A stretch of 34,345 nt of DNA from assembly GCA_903834845.1 (NCBI GenBank), contig CAILKW010000423.1:1-34345 (forward strand), in the 5' to 3' direction. This document shows, one piece after another, positions 16,265-24,482 of the stretch. Under the pieces are notes generated by a model, which saw only the letters and a program-made list of their open reading frames with translations, searched no databases and was not told the DNA's origin. Every line of letters starts with the position of its first letter. Position 1 is the first letter of the stretch. This DNA is from an uncultured Bacteroidia bacterium (GTDB taxonomy: Bacteria > Bacteroidota > Bacteroidia > Bacteroidales > Prolixibacteraceae). Made by a program: the position numbers and the translations under genes.

Positions 16265-18340
16265 CTATTGATCCAAAACATTTTTGTCATTGCCATTCCC
16301 TTTTAGAATTACCCCTTTGAATTTTCCTGACGACCGAACTTCGTAATTATTACTGTATTCAATAATGTATAATGTTCTGTTTATGTAGCCTCCCAAGTCT
16401 GAAAGTTTTTGAAAGTTATAGCTGGCCTGAAGTAGTTCAACACCGGAGGCAGGGTTGGAATTTGGGAAATTCCTGCCTGATTTTCGGAGAGATGCCATAA
16501 AATGCAAGGCAATATCGTAACCTTGAAAGCTGTATTGAGTTGGTTCACTGTAAAATACCATTCTGTATTTCTCAACAAAGGCGTTCACTGCAACATTCTT
16601 ATAATCAATAAAATAGGGTGATAAATAATGGAAACTTGTATTGTGAAGATATTCAATATTAATACTTTGCATTTTAGTATATTCCTGAATGCCTACTACA
16701 GTAAGTTTACATATTTTGGAAATGGTATTCAACCGTGTCAATGCTACACTAACGTTTGCCTCGCTTGCTTCGGCAAGAACAATAATATTTTCGACATCTG
16801 AGCTAAGATATGCTTCAAGTCCTAAAGCATCTCCATTCCATATATTATAAAGACGAACCTTACCATTACCGATTTTCTGATTTAGTCTGCTATAAATAAG
16901 CTTTTCATCACCTGAATTTGCGTCATTGCTCAGCATAATAATATTTTGTCCGGCATATTTATCGGTAATATAATCAGCAGTAGAAGCAATACGAATCCTC
17001 CTTTCAGGGTTGATCTGATAATATCCGGGGGTAGTTGACACAAACCGGCTGTCGGAAGAAAGGGGGGAAATCATCGGAATGTGGTTTTTTGCGCTTAATT
17101 CAGCAACAATTTTCTGATTGTCAGGATATACAGGCCCAATAATCAAGTCAAAAGAGAGAAATTCAGGGTTGTTAACAAGCCTTTCCACCACTCGGCTATC
17201 TTGGTAAGTATCATAAACAAAAAGCTTTAGTTTCATTCCGGCATCAGTCATTTTTTGGGTAGCCAATAAAACTCCGGAGTAAAACTCCAAAAATCCGGAT
17301 GTCTTCTGAGATATTTGCAATGAATCGTTAAGGTTCTGACAAAATGGTAAAAAAAGTCCAATTTCGAATGTCTTATTCAAATTTGAAAACGAAGACTGTG
17401 ACGTACTCAATGAAGAATCATCCGGTTGCAGTTTTTTATCTGATTTGTCATCAAGGCTTTTATTATTACTTAATTCTTTGGATGGGATTTTTATTATCAT
17501 TCCTGTTTTAATACCATCTTTAAGAGCCGGATTCAGTTTTATCAATTCAGTTTTCGAAATTCCGAAATGCTTTTCGAGTTGAAAAAAGTTGTCTCCGCTT
17601 ACTATCAGATAATCTGTGAATATAGTTGCATCATCAGATTTAAATTGAGTACCGGATAAGCTTGAACTTTGCGGAATAATTAAAACAGTCCCTTTTGACA
17701 ATATTCCTTTGACTGAGGGATTTGCCTTTAAGATTTCCTCTTGGCTAGTATTATATTTTTTGGCAATTGAAAAAAGAGTTTCCTTACGACCTACCTCATG
17801 GCTGAGAACCTTTTGAATTTCAGTATTATCTATTTTTTGTTTATTCAAAGAAGTTTGTGGCTTAAGGATTTTAAGCACGTCGCCTGCTTTTATTCCTTCT
17901 TTTGCCTGTGGGTTGAATTTGTAGATATCCTCTAAGGTAACATTACGTTTTTTAGCAATCGAAAAAACTGTCTCTTTTTTTCGTACTGAATAAAAAGTAA
18001 AAAGATGATCCTCATCGCTGTTGTTTTGCAATCCGACATTATTTTGTGACTTATTTTCAATTACAATTACGGGAATTTTTATGGTTTGACCAGAGTTTAA
18101 TTGATTTTTTATTTCGGGATTTGCATTATTCAAATCATCAAAGGTTATCCCAAATTTTCTTGCAATCGAAAATGGCGAATCACCACTGACAGCCATATAT
18201 AGAATATAGGTTTTTCCGTCAATCAATACTTTTTGTGTCTCCGGTTTTTCCTGAGCTGATAAATAAAAGCAAAGAGAGCTTAGCAGAAATACAATATAAA
18301 TAGCTGTTAAAGTACGATTTGTCATTTTGCTCAAGAACAT
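16265..18340 (-). CDS. LysM-repeat protein fused to a periplasmic-binding-protein fold
   Basis: Exported protein of 691 residues. A signal peptide (hydrophobic about 11-28, ending LSAQ) is followed by four LysM peptidoglycan-binding repeats (about 46-91, 114-160, 178-223 and 242-286). Each has the pattern SIA-KK-ITxxDLxxxNP-xKxGIxxGxxxKIP. A low-complexity Ser/Asp/Lys linker (287-322) leads to a type I periplasmic-binding fold (about 325-680), with IGLFLPF, LIIGPVYPDNQKIVAEL, HIPMISPLS and a C-terminal YSFQGYDIALHFM, like amino-acid ABC receptors. No ABC transporter genes are nearby. The fold combination resembles in logic the LpoA regulators of penicillin-binding proteins, but that role is only inferred. 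It begins 12 bases after the DHOD-like gene. The codon-6 ATG is an alternative start. Confidence 0.85.
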   Translation of the reverse strand: MFLSKMTNRTLTAIYIVFLLSSLCFYLSAQEKPETQKVLIDGKTYILYMAVSGDSPFSIARKFGITFDDLNNANPEIKNQLNSGQTIKIPVIVIENKSQNNVGLQNNSDEDHLFTFYSVRKKETVFSIAKKRNVTLEDIYKFNPQAKEGIKAGDVLKILKPQTSLNKQKIDNTEIQKVLSHEVGRKETLFSIAKKYNTSQEEILKANPSVKGILSKGTVLIIPQSSSLSGTQFKSDDATIFTDYLIVSGDNFFQLEKHFGISKTELIKLNPALKDGIKTGMIIKIPSKELSNNKSLDDKSDKKLQPDDSSLSTSQSSFSNLNKTFEIGLFLPFCQNLNDSLQISQKTSGFLEFYSGVLLATQKMTDAGMKLKLFVYDTYQDSRVVERLVNNPEFLSFDLIIGPVYPDNQKIVAELSAKNHIPMISPLSSDSRFVSTTPGYYQINPERRIRIASTADYITDKYAGQNIIMLSNDANSGDEKLIYSRLNQKIGNGKVRLYNIWNGDALGLEAYLSSDVENIIVLAEASEANVSVALTRLNTISKICKLTVVGIQEYTKMQSINIEYLHNTSFHYLSPYFIDYKNVAVNAFVEKYRMVFYSEPTQYSFQGYDIALHFMASLRKSGRNFPNSNPASGVELLQASYNFQKLSDLGGYINRTLYIIEYSNNYEVRSSGKFKGVILKGNGNDKNVLDQ

Positions 18341-18352
18341 TTTGAACTTTTT

Positions 18353-19339
18353 TTATTTGTAATCTCCAAAGTTACGCATAAATTGCACCCTTTCAAATTC
18401 AGCAAGATTGGTAGAGTTATCCATGCTCAGTTTGCCCCTAAAATCATCTAATGACGTGTAACCATTTGACTCCATCCATTTTTCAACGTTTCGTATCATA
18501 TCTGTAAGAACAGAGAAACCATCCTGATAAAGAGCCGAAACAACCTGCACTGTAGTGGCTCCTACAAGCAACATTTTGACTACGGTTTGCCAGTCGTGGA
18601 TTCCGGTTGAAGCTGATATGTCGCTGTTAACGCGATTTGCCATCATCCCGATCCATCGCAGAGTCAATTTATAATCGTATTTGCGACTCAACACATCAGA
18701 ACTGATTATTTTCATAAGATTAATGTCAACGTCAGGACTATAAAACTTATTGAAAAGTACTAACCCTTTTATCTCGGAAAAAGAAAGATCTCTGATAACT
18801 CCACCCAGATTTGAAAAATAAGGACTTATTTTCATTGATAATGGAATTTTGACCTTTGATGAAATTCGGGAGACAATATCGAAATAAATGCTTTCGTTAT
18901 CCTGACAGGTCTGTGAAAGATTTGTAGGTAATATAAACATATTCAATTCGATAGCATCAGCACCCGCATCTTCGGCTTTCTTTGCAAAAAAACCCCATTC
19001 CTGAGTTGTAACACAATTAATACTTGCAATAACAGGTATTGACAATGCATTTTTTGCCTCTTTAATAAGAGAGAGATAGCGTTTCAGATTATCTTTCTTA
19101 ATTTGATAATCGTAATAATCAAGGAATTCCAGATTATTATCCATCGGGCCGAGTCTGCTGAATTCGTGAGCAAATTCAATATAAATTTCCTCTTCGAATA
19201 TCGATTTTAAAACAACCGCTCCGGCACCGGCATCTTCAATAGCCTTTAGGTTCTCGATTGAGTTTGTAAGACCACAGCTTCCGGCTATTATAGGGTTCTT
19301 AAGATCAAGACCCAGATATTTGACATTAAGATTAGTCAT
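18353..19339 (-). CDS. Dihydroorotate-dehydrogenase-like flavoprotein
   Basis: TIM-barrel FMN protein of the DHOD superfamily, 328 residues from the ATG at 19339 (MTNLNVKYLG), which I chose because the longer frame (from 19417) would overlap nfnB. Barrel landmarks are IAGSCGLTNS near the N-terminus, VVLKSIFEEE, PVIASINC, PLSMKISPYF, and a C-terminal FMN-phosphate loop (ASTGIHDWQTVVKMLLVGA and VQVVSALYQDG). The segment that in true PyrD reads N-x-S-C-P-N is ELNMFILPTN here, so the usual catalytic Cys/Ser motif is absent. The function is therefore unlikely to be plain pyrimidine synthesis. It is co-transcribed with nfnA-nfnB (16-base gap) and may accept or donate electrons with them. Confidence 0.85.
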   Translation of the reverse strand: MTNLNVKYLGLDLKNPIIAGSCGLTNSIENLKAIEDAGAGAVVLKSIFEEEIYIEFAHEFSRLGPMDNNLEFLDYYDYQIKKDNLKRYLSLIKEAKNALSIPVIASINCVTTQEWGFFAKKAEDAGADAIELNMFILPTNLSQTCQDNESIYFDIVSRISSKVKIPLSMKISPYFSNLGGVIRDLSFSEIKGLVLFNKFYSPDVDINLMKIISSDVLSRKYDYKLTLRWIGMMANRVNSDISASTGIHDWQTVVKMLLVGATTVQVVSALYQDGFSVLTDMIRNVEKWMESNGYTSLDDFRGKLSMDNSTNLAEFERVQFMRNFGDYK

Positions 19340-19355
19340 CTTCAAGTTTATAAAG

Positions 19356-20843
19356 TTAATTAACCAATGTATTTTGTAAAAAATGATGCATGTTTTCGGC
19401 TGCTTTTCTACCATCACCCATAGCGAGGATTACTGTTGCTCCGCCCCTAACAATATCGCCCCCGGCAAACATCTCTGAAATAGACGATTGCATTTTTTCC
19501 TCATCAACTACTATTGTTCCCCATTTTGTAATTTTCAGGTCGGGAAGACACGAGGGAACAAGAGGATTAGGAGAAACACCCACTGCAACAACAACCAAAT
19601 CAACATCAAGTTCAAATTCAGAACCATCTATGGGCATTGGACGGCGGCGTCCTGAAGAATCTGGTTCACCAAGCCCCATCCTGTTAAGATTCATCCGCTT
19701 CACTCGGCCTTTTTCATCGGCAAAATATTCAAGTGGATTACACAGCATCATAAACTCTACACCTTCTTCTTTGGCATGTTTTACCTCTTCAACACGTGCT
19801 GGCATTTCTGCCTCAGAGCGGCGATAGATAATCATTGCCCGATCAGCACCGAGACGCAATGCAGTTCTTACAGAATCCATTGCAGTATTTCCGCCACCAA
19901 TGACAGCAACATTTTTGCCTTTTAAAACAGGAGTATCTGAAAGATCAGTTGCTGCACCCATGAGGTTCACACGCGTAAGGTATTCATTGGAAGAAAGAAC
20001 CCCGTTGTAGTTTTCTCCAGGAATATCCATAAAGCGCGGAAGCCCGGCTCCGCTACCGATAAAGAAACCTTTATAACCTTCCTCCCGCAGATCGTCAAAC
20101 GAAGAGGTTCTGCCTACAATATAGTTGGTTTCAAACTTTACACCCATCTTTCTAAGGTTTTCCAATTCAAAATCTACAATTGAATTTGGCAGACGAAATT
20201 CAGGTATTCCATATTTTAATACTCCACCTATTTCGTGCAACGCTTCAAAAACAGTAACATCATAACCAAATTTTACCATATCACCGGCAAAGGAAAGCGA
20301 TGCAGGACCAGATCCAACAGTGGCAACTTTGATTCCATTGGGTTTGTCAGTTTCAGGAATACTGCTGACACCAGAATTACGCTCAAAATCTGCAGCAAAT
20401 CGCTCAAGATGACCAATAGCAACCGATGGTTTATTTAGTTTTTCAACATAAAAACATTTAATTTCGCACTGTTTCTCTTGTGGGCAAACGCGACCGCAAA
20501 CTGCCGGAAGGGCATTGGTCTCCTTCATTGTAGCAGCTGCTTTAAGAATATCACCTTCTTCGATGTATTTTATGAATTTTGGGATATTGATGCTAACAGG
20601 ACACCCTTCGATGCAGGTAGGATTTGCACAGTCCATACATCTTGTAGCTTCTTGCTGAGCCTGTTCAAGGCCAAGCCCCATATTTACTTCACGATCCTGA
20701 TATTTGACCCTGATTTCAGGTGCAAGTTCGGGCATTTTCACCCTTTCAATTATCGTCCGATCCTTATTTTTGGTTTTCGAACGCAATTGCGCTCTCCAAG
20801 CCTGATTTCTTTCCTCTTTGAGGTATTCGGGGGTTAATGACAT
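19356..20843 (-). CDS. nfnB: NfnB-like large subunit of NADH-dependent ferredoxin-NADP oxidoreductase (GltD-like)
   Basis: Iron-sulfur flavoprotein, 495 residues, often annotated as glutamate synthase small subunit. The N-terminus has two 4Fe-4S sites: C69, C72, C77, C81 and C116, C120, C126, C130. An FAD-binding GSGPAS (177-182) follows, then an NADP-type Rossmann motif (VIGGGNTAMDSVRTALRLGA), and a C-terminal FAD block with FAGGDIVRGGATVILAMGDGRKAA. No glutamate synthase large subunit is nearby. The upstream gene encodes the small FAD/2Fe-2S partner, the arrangement of the flavin-bifurcating NfnAB complex and of SudAB. It starts 11 bases after nfnA. The reaction (NADPH with ferredoxin and NADH exchange) is inferred from family. 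Confidence 0.88.
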   Translation of the reverse strand: MSLTPEYLKEERNQAWRAQLRSKTKNKDRTIIERVKMPELAPEIRVKYQDREVNMGLGLEQAQQEATRCMDCANPTCIEGCPVSINIPKFIKYIEEGDILKAAATMKETNALPAVCGRVCPQEKQCEIKCFYVEKLNKPSVAIGHLERFAADFERNSGVSSIPETDKPNGIKVATVGSGPASLSFAGDMVKFGYDVTVFEALHEIGGVLKYGIPEFRLPNSIVDFELENLRKMGVKFETNYIVGRTSSFDDLREEGYKGFFIGSGAGLPRFMDIPGENYNGVLSSNEYLTRVNLMGAATDLSDTPVLKGKNVAVIGGGNTAMDSVRTALRLGADRAMIIYRRSEAEMPARVEEVKHAKEEGVEFMMLCNPLEYFADEKGRVKRMNLNRMGLGEPDSSGRRRPMPIDGSEFELDVDLVVVAVGVSPNPLVPSCLPDLKITKWGTIVVDEEKMQSSISEMFAGGDIVRGGATVILAMGDGRKAAENMHHFLQNTLVN

Positions 20844-20854
20844 TTCCCTTAAAA

Positions 20855-21679
20855 TTAAAGCTTTTGTAAATATTTTTCGGTTGCAATTTTCTCTTCCTGA
20901 GAATAACCTCCCAGTCTCATTAACATCTCATCAAAATCAACCTGGTGAGCATCAAATTCAGGGCCGTCAACACATGTGAATCTGGTTTTTCCGCCAACTG
21001 AAACACGACAGGCACCGCACATTCCGGTACCATCAACCATAATTGAGTTTAAACTGGCCTGTGTAGGAATTTTGTATTTTTTGGTAAGTAATGATGCAAA
21101 TTTCATCATAATAGCAGGACCTATCACAATACATTCGTCTATTTTTTCGCGTTGTATTATCTCTTCCATACCTGCTGTTACCAAACCTTTCCGACCATAG
21201 GACCCGTCATCGGTCATTACAATTACTTCATCTGACCATTTTCGCATCTCATCTTCCAGTATTATCAAATCCTTGTTCCGAGCGGCAATTACTGTAACAA
21301 CGCGATTACCGGCCTTTTTAAAGGCTTCAACAATTGGTAGAAGAGGTGCAACTCCAACACCACCTCCTGCAGCAAGAACAGTCCCAATTTTTTCGATATG
21401 TGTAGGTTTTCCAAGCGGACCAACCAAGTCAGTGATTGATTGACCAACCTCCATAGCAACCAGTTTTGACGAGCTTACACCCATTATCTGCACAACAAGT
21501 GTAATGGTTCCATGTACTAAATCTGCTCCTGCAATTGTAAGAGGAAATCTTTCGCCATCATTTCCGACGCGCAAAATGACGAAATTACCCGGTTTCCTTG
21601 ATCTGGCTATCAAAGGGTTTTCGACAACCAACTTAACGACTTTATCCGAAAAATATTCTTTCGAGATGATCTTATTCAT
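20855..21679 (-). CDS. nfnA: NfnA-like FAD/NAD-binding 2Fe-2S subunit (PyrK/SudB-like)
   Basis: Small subunit of an Nfn-type oxidoreductase, 274 residues from the ATG at 21679 (MNKIISKEYF); the frame extends to 21709 but the family starts at this Met. It shows an FAD-binding beta-barrel (about 1-95, ERFPLTIAGAD), a NAD-binding lobe with LAAGGGVGVAPLLPI (102-116) and IVIGPAIMMKF, and a C-terminal 2Fe-2S site. The site residues are D216, C221, C224 and C236 (VDGTGMCGACRV, FTCVDGPEFD). An aspartate plus three cysteines is the unusual ligand set described for NfnA, and the spacing 5-3-12 agrees. First gene of the operon with nfnB and the DHOD-like gene. Confidence 0.9.
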   Translation of the reverse strand: MNKIISKEYFSDKVVKLVVENPLIARSRKPGNFVILRVGNDGERFPLTIAGADLVHGTITLVVQIMGVSSSKLVAMEVGQSITDLVGPLGKPTHIEKIGTVLAAGGGVGVAPLLPIVEAFKKAGNRVVTVIAARNKDLIILEDEMRKWSDEVIVMTDDGSYGRKGLVTAGMEEIIQREKIDECIVIGPAIMMKFASLLTKKYKIPTQASLNSIMVDGTGMCGACRVSVGGKTRFTCVDGPEFDAHQVDFDEMLMRLGGYSQEEKIATEKYLQKL

Positions 21680-21964
21680 GAATAAGAAAATTATTTTATT
21701 GAAAATCAATGTTTAACAAATGGGAAAGAAAGGGTTAAATCTACTTTACATTCCCATTACAGAACCAACAGTCATTAACCATGAAGAGCTATTATTCTGT
21801 GCCGCAAATTTGCGAAAATTAATGAATTGGAAATGAAATCAACCGGCAAAATAGTCTGATTATTTTTATTAACTTTTAATGACATTTATTTAGACAATGG
21901 AGATGGGAAAAAGAACTATTTTTAAATTTTTAAAGCATATCATTAAAAGGATAAATATATTAAT
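21680..21964. promoter_or_regulatory. Divergent promoter region between nfnA and the SUI1 gene
   Basis: About 285 bases of AT-rich sequence must hold promoters for the nfn operon (minus) and the SUI1 gene (plus). A perfect 12-base palindrome, CGCAAATTTGCG, lies at 21803-21814, about in the middle. It contains CAAATTTG, one base off the Bacteroidota -7 element TAnnTTTG on both strands. I see no clear -33 partner, so exact promoters are not assigned. Confidence 0.4.
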
Positions 21965-22315
21965 ATGTCAAATAATCAAAACAAAAGCTTACGTGAGGGG
22001 GTTGTTTATTCAACGGCTGAAAACTTCGAATACAGTTACAATTCTGGAAATAAAAAACAGGAAACGCTTAAGTCTGCGCAGCAAAATCTGAAAGTGATGC
22101 TCGATAAAAAGCAACGCGCAGGGAAGAAAGTGACTTTAATCTGCGGTTTTATAGGGACTGAAGATGATCTTAAAGAGCTTGGGAAGAAGTTAAAAACAAA
22201 GTGTGGTGTTGGTGGGACTGTTAAAGATGGTGAAATTTTAATACAGGGTGATTTTCGGGATCGTGTAATGGAGATTTTACTGACTGAAGGTTACAAAGCA
22301 AAGAAGGCTGGCTGA
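21965..22315 (+). CDS. SUI1/eIF1-like translation initiation factor (YciH family)
   Basis: A 116-residue protein, the only plus-strand gene. The C-terminal two thirds form the SUI1 fold: [44 protein letters not shown], with the conserved [11 protein letters not shown] and a final GDFRD...[12 protein letters not shown]. Bacterial YciH proteins resemble eukaryotic eIF1 and have been proposed to affect start-site fidelity; the role in Bacteroidota is not settled. A weak AAGGA lies about 12 bases upstream of the ATG. It converges on the DUF2027 gene. Confidence 0.93.
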   Translation: MSNNQNKSLREGVVYSTAENFEYSYNSGNKKQETLKSAQQNLKVMLDKKQRAGKKVTLICGFIGTEDDLKELGKKLKTKCGVGGTVKDGEILIQGDFRDRVMEILLTEGYKAKKAG

Positions 22316-22335
22316 TAAGTGAGAAAATCTGAGTG

Positions 22336-22380
22336 GCTCTTTTGAGAGCTGCAAGTTTAAAACAACAATTTGTAATTGTT
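22336..22380. terminator. Terminator hairpins between convergent genes
   Basis: Two inverted repeats lie between the SUI1 stop and the DUF2027 stop: GCTCT-TTTG-AGAGC (22336-22349), and AACAATT-TGT-AATTGTT (22364-22380), the second ending at a TATTTTC stretch on the plus strand. They probably end plus-strand transcription and may act on both strands. Confidence 0.5.
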
Positions 22381-23438
22381 TATTTTCTGATAATCACCAT
22401 TGTTGCACCATAACCATATTCCCGAAATGAGGCATCCTGAAAACTGTATTTCGAAAATTTTCGCTGCAATTCGCGGCGAAGTTCATTTTTAAGTGTCCCG
22501 TTTCCAACCCCATGAATAAACACGATTTTTTTGACTTCTGATTTAATAGCCTTGCCCATTTCTTCATGAAATTTAGCCATTTGAACATTAACCATTTCGG
22601 TATTAGTCATGTTATTGAAATTATCAAGCAATTCGTGTATATGGAGATCAATTTCAATTATATCTGTATTGGGAAGGGTGATAATCTGCTCTTTCTTTTT
22701 TGGGTCTTTCTGCGCCGTAATATTCTGAAAATCAATGTCTGCAAGCTTATCAAGCTCAGCTTTAAGCGGGTTTTCATTTAATTGCATCACCATCGAAAGT
22801 TCTTTGAATAACTTTGTAGCAATGAATGTGTTCTGTTTGTAAAATTTAACTGCGGAAAGAGTAATCTCCTTTTGAATAAAGTGTCCAAGTTCTTTTGTCC
22901 GTTTACGAAAGTTAATTAACTGAAAACAGTAAACAGGAAGGTCAGCTATCATTTCGGGTTTAATCAAGCCAAGATAAACTTTTGAATTTGGGCTTAATGC
23001 TCCGGCAGCAATGGTTTGGTAATTGTATTTTGTTTTCTGTGCGAATCTGTAAAGTAAAGTGTCATTACAATTATTTGCAAGATACATCGAAATTTTTCCT
23101 GTCGGCGGATTTGAAGGTATTTCGGGAACCAATGCGAAAAAATACTGTGGATCCTCTTTTCCTGCAACCTGATTTTTATCTGAGAACCAGGGTTCTTCCT
23201 GTTTGTTAACTTTTTTTTCTGACGGAACAACGGGTTTTGGCGCAGAAACCGTATGGCGATTTCTCCCGCTTTCATAAACATCAGGTGAGTTTACAACAAT
23301 AAGGTTACTAATCATGGTTGGAACCTCAAACCCGTTGTCAGTCTCCACATTAACCATATCCTTACTTATAACTGAGGTAATGCGGCCGCCACCAACTTCA
23401 TTAAGGAATCTTACTTTATCACCAATTTTAATTACCAT
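22380..23438 (-). CDS. DUF2027 and Smr-domain protein
   Basis: A 352-residue cytoplasmic protein. The N-terminal 50 residues form a small beta domain (IGDKVRFLNEVGGGRITSVI) typical of Bacteroidetes DUF2027 proteins. A charged linker follows (about 60-95), then a middle beta-rich domain (about 100-215). The C-terminus is an Smr domain (about 268-352) with IDLHIHEL, FIHGVGNGTLKNELRREL and a closing GYGATMVII. Smr domains cut or nick nucleic acids or contact ribosomes; the exact role here is unknown. The LHIHEL variant keeps the first conserved histidine. Last gene of a run behind metF. Confidence 0.85.
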   Translation of the reverse strand: MVIKIGDKVRFLNEVGGGRITSVISKDMVNVETDNGFEVPTMISNLIVVNSPDVYESGRNRHTVSAPKPVVPSEKKVNKQEEPWFSDKNQVAGKEDPQYFFALVPEIPSNPPTGKISMYLANNCNDTLLYRFAQKTKYNYQTIAAGALSPNSKVYLGLIKPEMIADLPVYCFQLINFRKRTKELGHFIQKEITLSAVKFYKQNTFIATKLFKELSMVMQLNENPLKAELDKLADIDFQNITAQKDPKKKEQIITLPNTDIIEIDLHIHELLDNFNNMTNTEMVNVQMAKFHEEMGKAIKSEVKKIVFIHGVGNGTLKNELRRELQRKFSKYSFQDASFREYGYGATMVIIRK

Positions 23439-23464
23439 GATTTATTGTTATTTATATCAATTTT

Positions 23465-23484
23465 ATTGCTGGTTATACAGCAAT
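23465..23484 (-). other. Hairpin in the metF/DUF2027 gap
   Basis: A perfect 7-base inverted repeat with a 6-base loop (ATTGCTG-GTTATA-CAGCAAT on the plus strand) begins right after the metF stop codon. It has no T-tract on either side, so it is not a typical terminator. It could be a processing or pausing structure, or chance. Confidence 0.3.
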
Positions 23485-24438
23485 TCAAATTACCGCTTTG
23501 GCAATTTGTCGAGTATTGTCGGAAATTCCGTAAGTGTATATGTGAAGGCATGGAACTTTGTGTGCAATTAATTCGCGTGCTTGCATAATTGCCCATTCAG
23601 TTCCAACAGCTCTTGCATCAATATTGTTTTTACATTTTCTTACTTCACGGGCAAACTCTTCCGGTATATCAATGCTGAATAGTTTAGGTAGCACAGTTAT
23701 TTGGTTCATCATAGCTAAAGGCTTGATACCCGGAATAATTGGAACAGTAATTCCAATAGCTCTGCAACGATCTGTAAAATCGTAGTATTTTTTATTGTCA
23801 AAAAACATTTGAGTAACAATATAATCGGCACCTGCATCAATTTTATCTTTCAGATTAAGAAGATCTATGTCCATATTAGGTGCTTCAAAATGTTTTTCCG
23901 GATAACCTGCAACTCCGATACAAAAATCAAGTGCTGCCGTATTTTTAATTTCCGGGTCAAGGTATTTACCTTGTTTAAGGTTAACAATTTGCTCCACCAA
24001 CTCTCTTGCCAGTGAATGACCTGCCCTTTCAGGAGTGAAGATACTTTCTGATTTTAGTCCATCGCCGCGAAGAGCAAGTACATTTTTGATTCCCAGAAAA
24101 TTGAGATCAAGAAGCATGTTTTCTGTCTCTTCTTTTGTAAACCCCCCACAAACTACATGTGGAACTACGGGTATATGGTAAGCATTTTGAATGGCAGCAG
24201 CAATAGCCACTGTTCCCGGACGTTTGCGAACAATTTTTTTCTCAATAAGTCCATTTGGCAGTTCACGGAACTCAACTTCATCACGGTGCGTAGTGATATT
24301 GATATACTGCGGATTATACTCAATTAGTTCATCAATTGTGCGATATAGCTTATCAGCAGTATGTCCTTTAAGCGGGGGGAGTAATTCAAAGGAGAAAACC
24401 GTTTTTTCCGATTGTTGAATAATCTCGATTACTTTCAT
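23485..24438 (-). CDS. metF: 5,10-methylenetetrahydrofolate reductase
   Basis: FAD-dependent enzyme that reduces methylenetetrahydrofolate to 5-methyltetrahydrofolate for methionine synthesis. Its 317 residues form a TIM barrel that starts with FSFELLPP (15-22, catalytic glutamate region). Then come NITTHRDEV, a NVLALRGDG motif (about 119-127, the folate/flavin contact), CIGVAGYPEKH, ADYIVTQMFFDN and PIIPGIKPL. All are hallmark blocks of MetF, and the length is close to the family norm. It lies 44 bases after the prenyl synthase gene. No riboswitch was recognised upstream. Confidence 0.96.
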   Translation of the reverse strand: MKVIEIIQQSEKTVFSFELLPPLKGHTADKLYRTIDELIEYNPQYINITTHRDEVEFRELPNGLIEKKIVRKRPGTVAIAAAIQNAYHIPVVPHVVCGGFTKEETENMLLDLNFLGIKNVLALRGDGLKSESIFTPERAGHSLARELVEQIVNLKQGKYLDPEIKNTAALDFCIGVAGYPEKHFEAPNMDIDLLNLKDKIDAGADYIVTQMFFDNKKYYDFTDRCRAIGITVPIIPGIKPLAMMNQITVLPKLFSIDIPEEFAREVRKCKNNIDARAVGTEWAIMQARELIAHKVPCLHIYTYGISDNTRQIAKAVI

Positions 24439-24482
24439 TTTTGAATACTTTGAATAATAATACTATTTTTTGTATAATGAAA

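Noticed and set aside
18353-19339. Pyrimidine-biosynthetic PyrD
   Set aside because: The barrel and FMN loop fit, but the N-x-S-C-P-N active-site motif is replaced.
19356-20843. Glutamate synthase small subunit
   Set aside because: The domain order fits GltD, but there is no large subunit nearby and the upstream gene is a PyrK-like partner with the NfnA-type Asp plus three Cys ligand set. NfnB is the better call.
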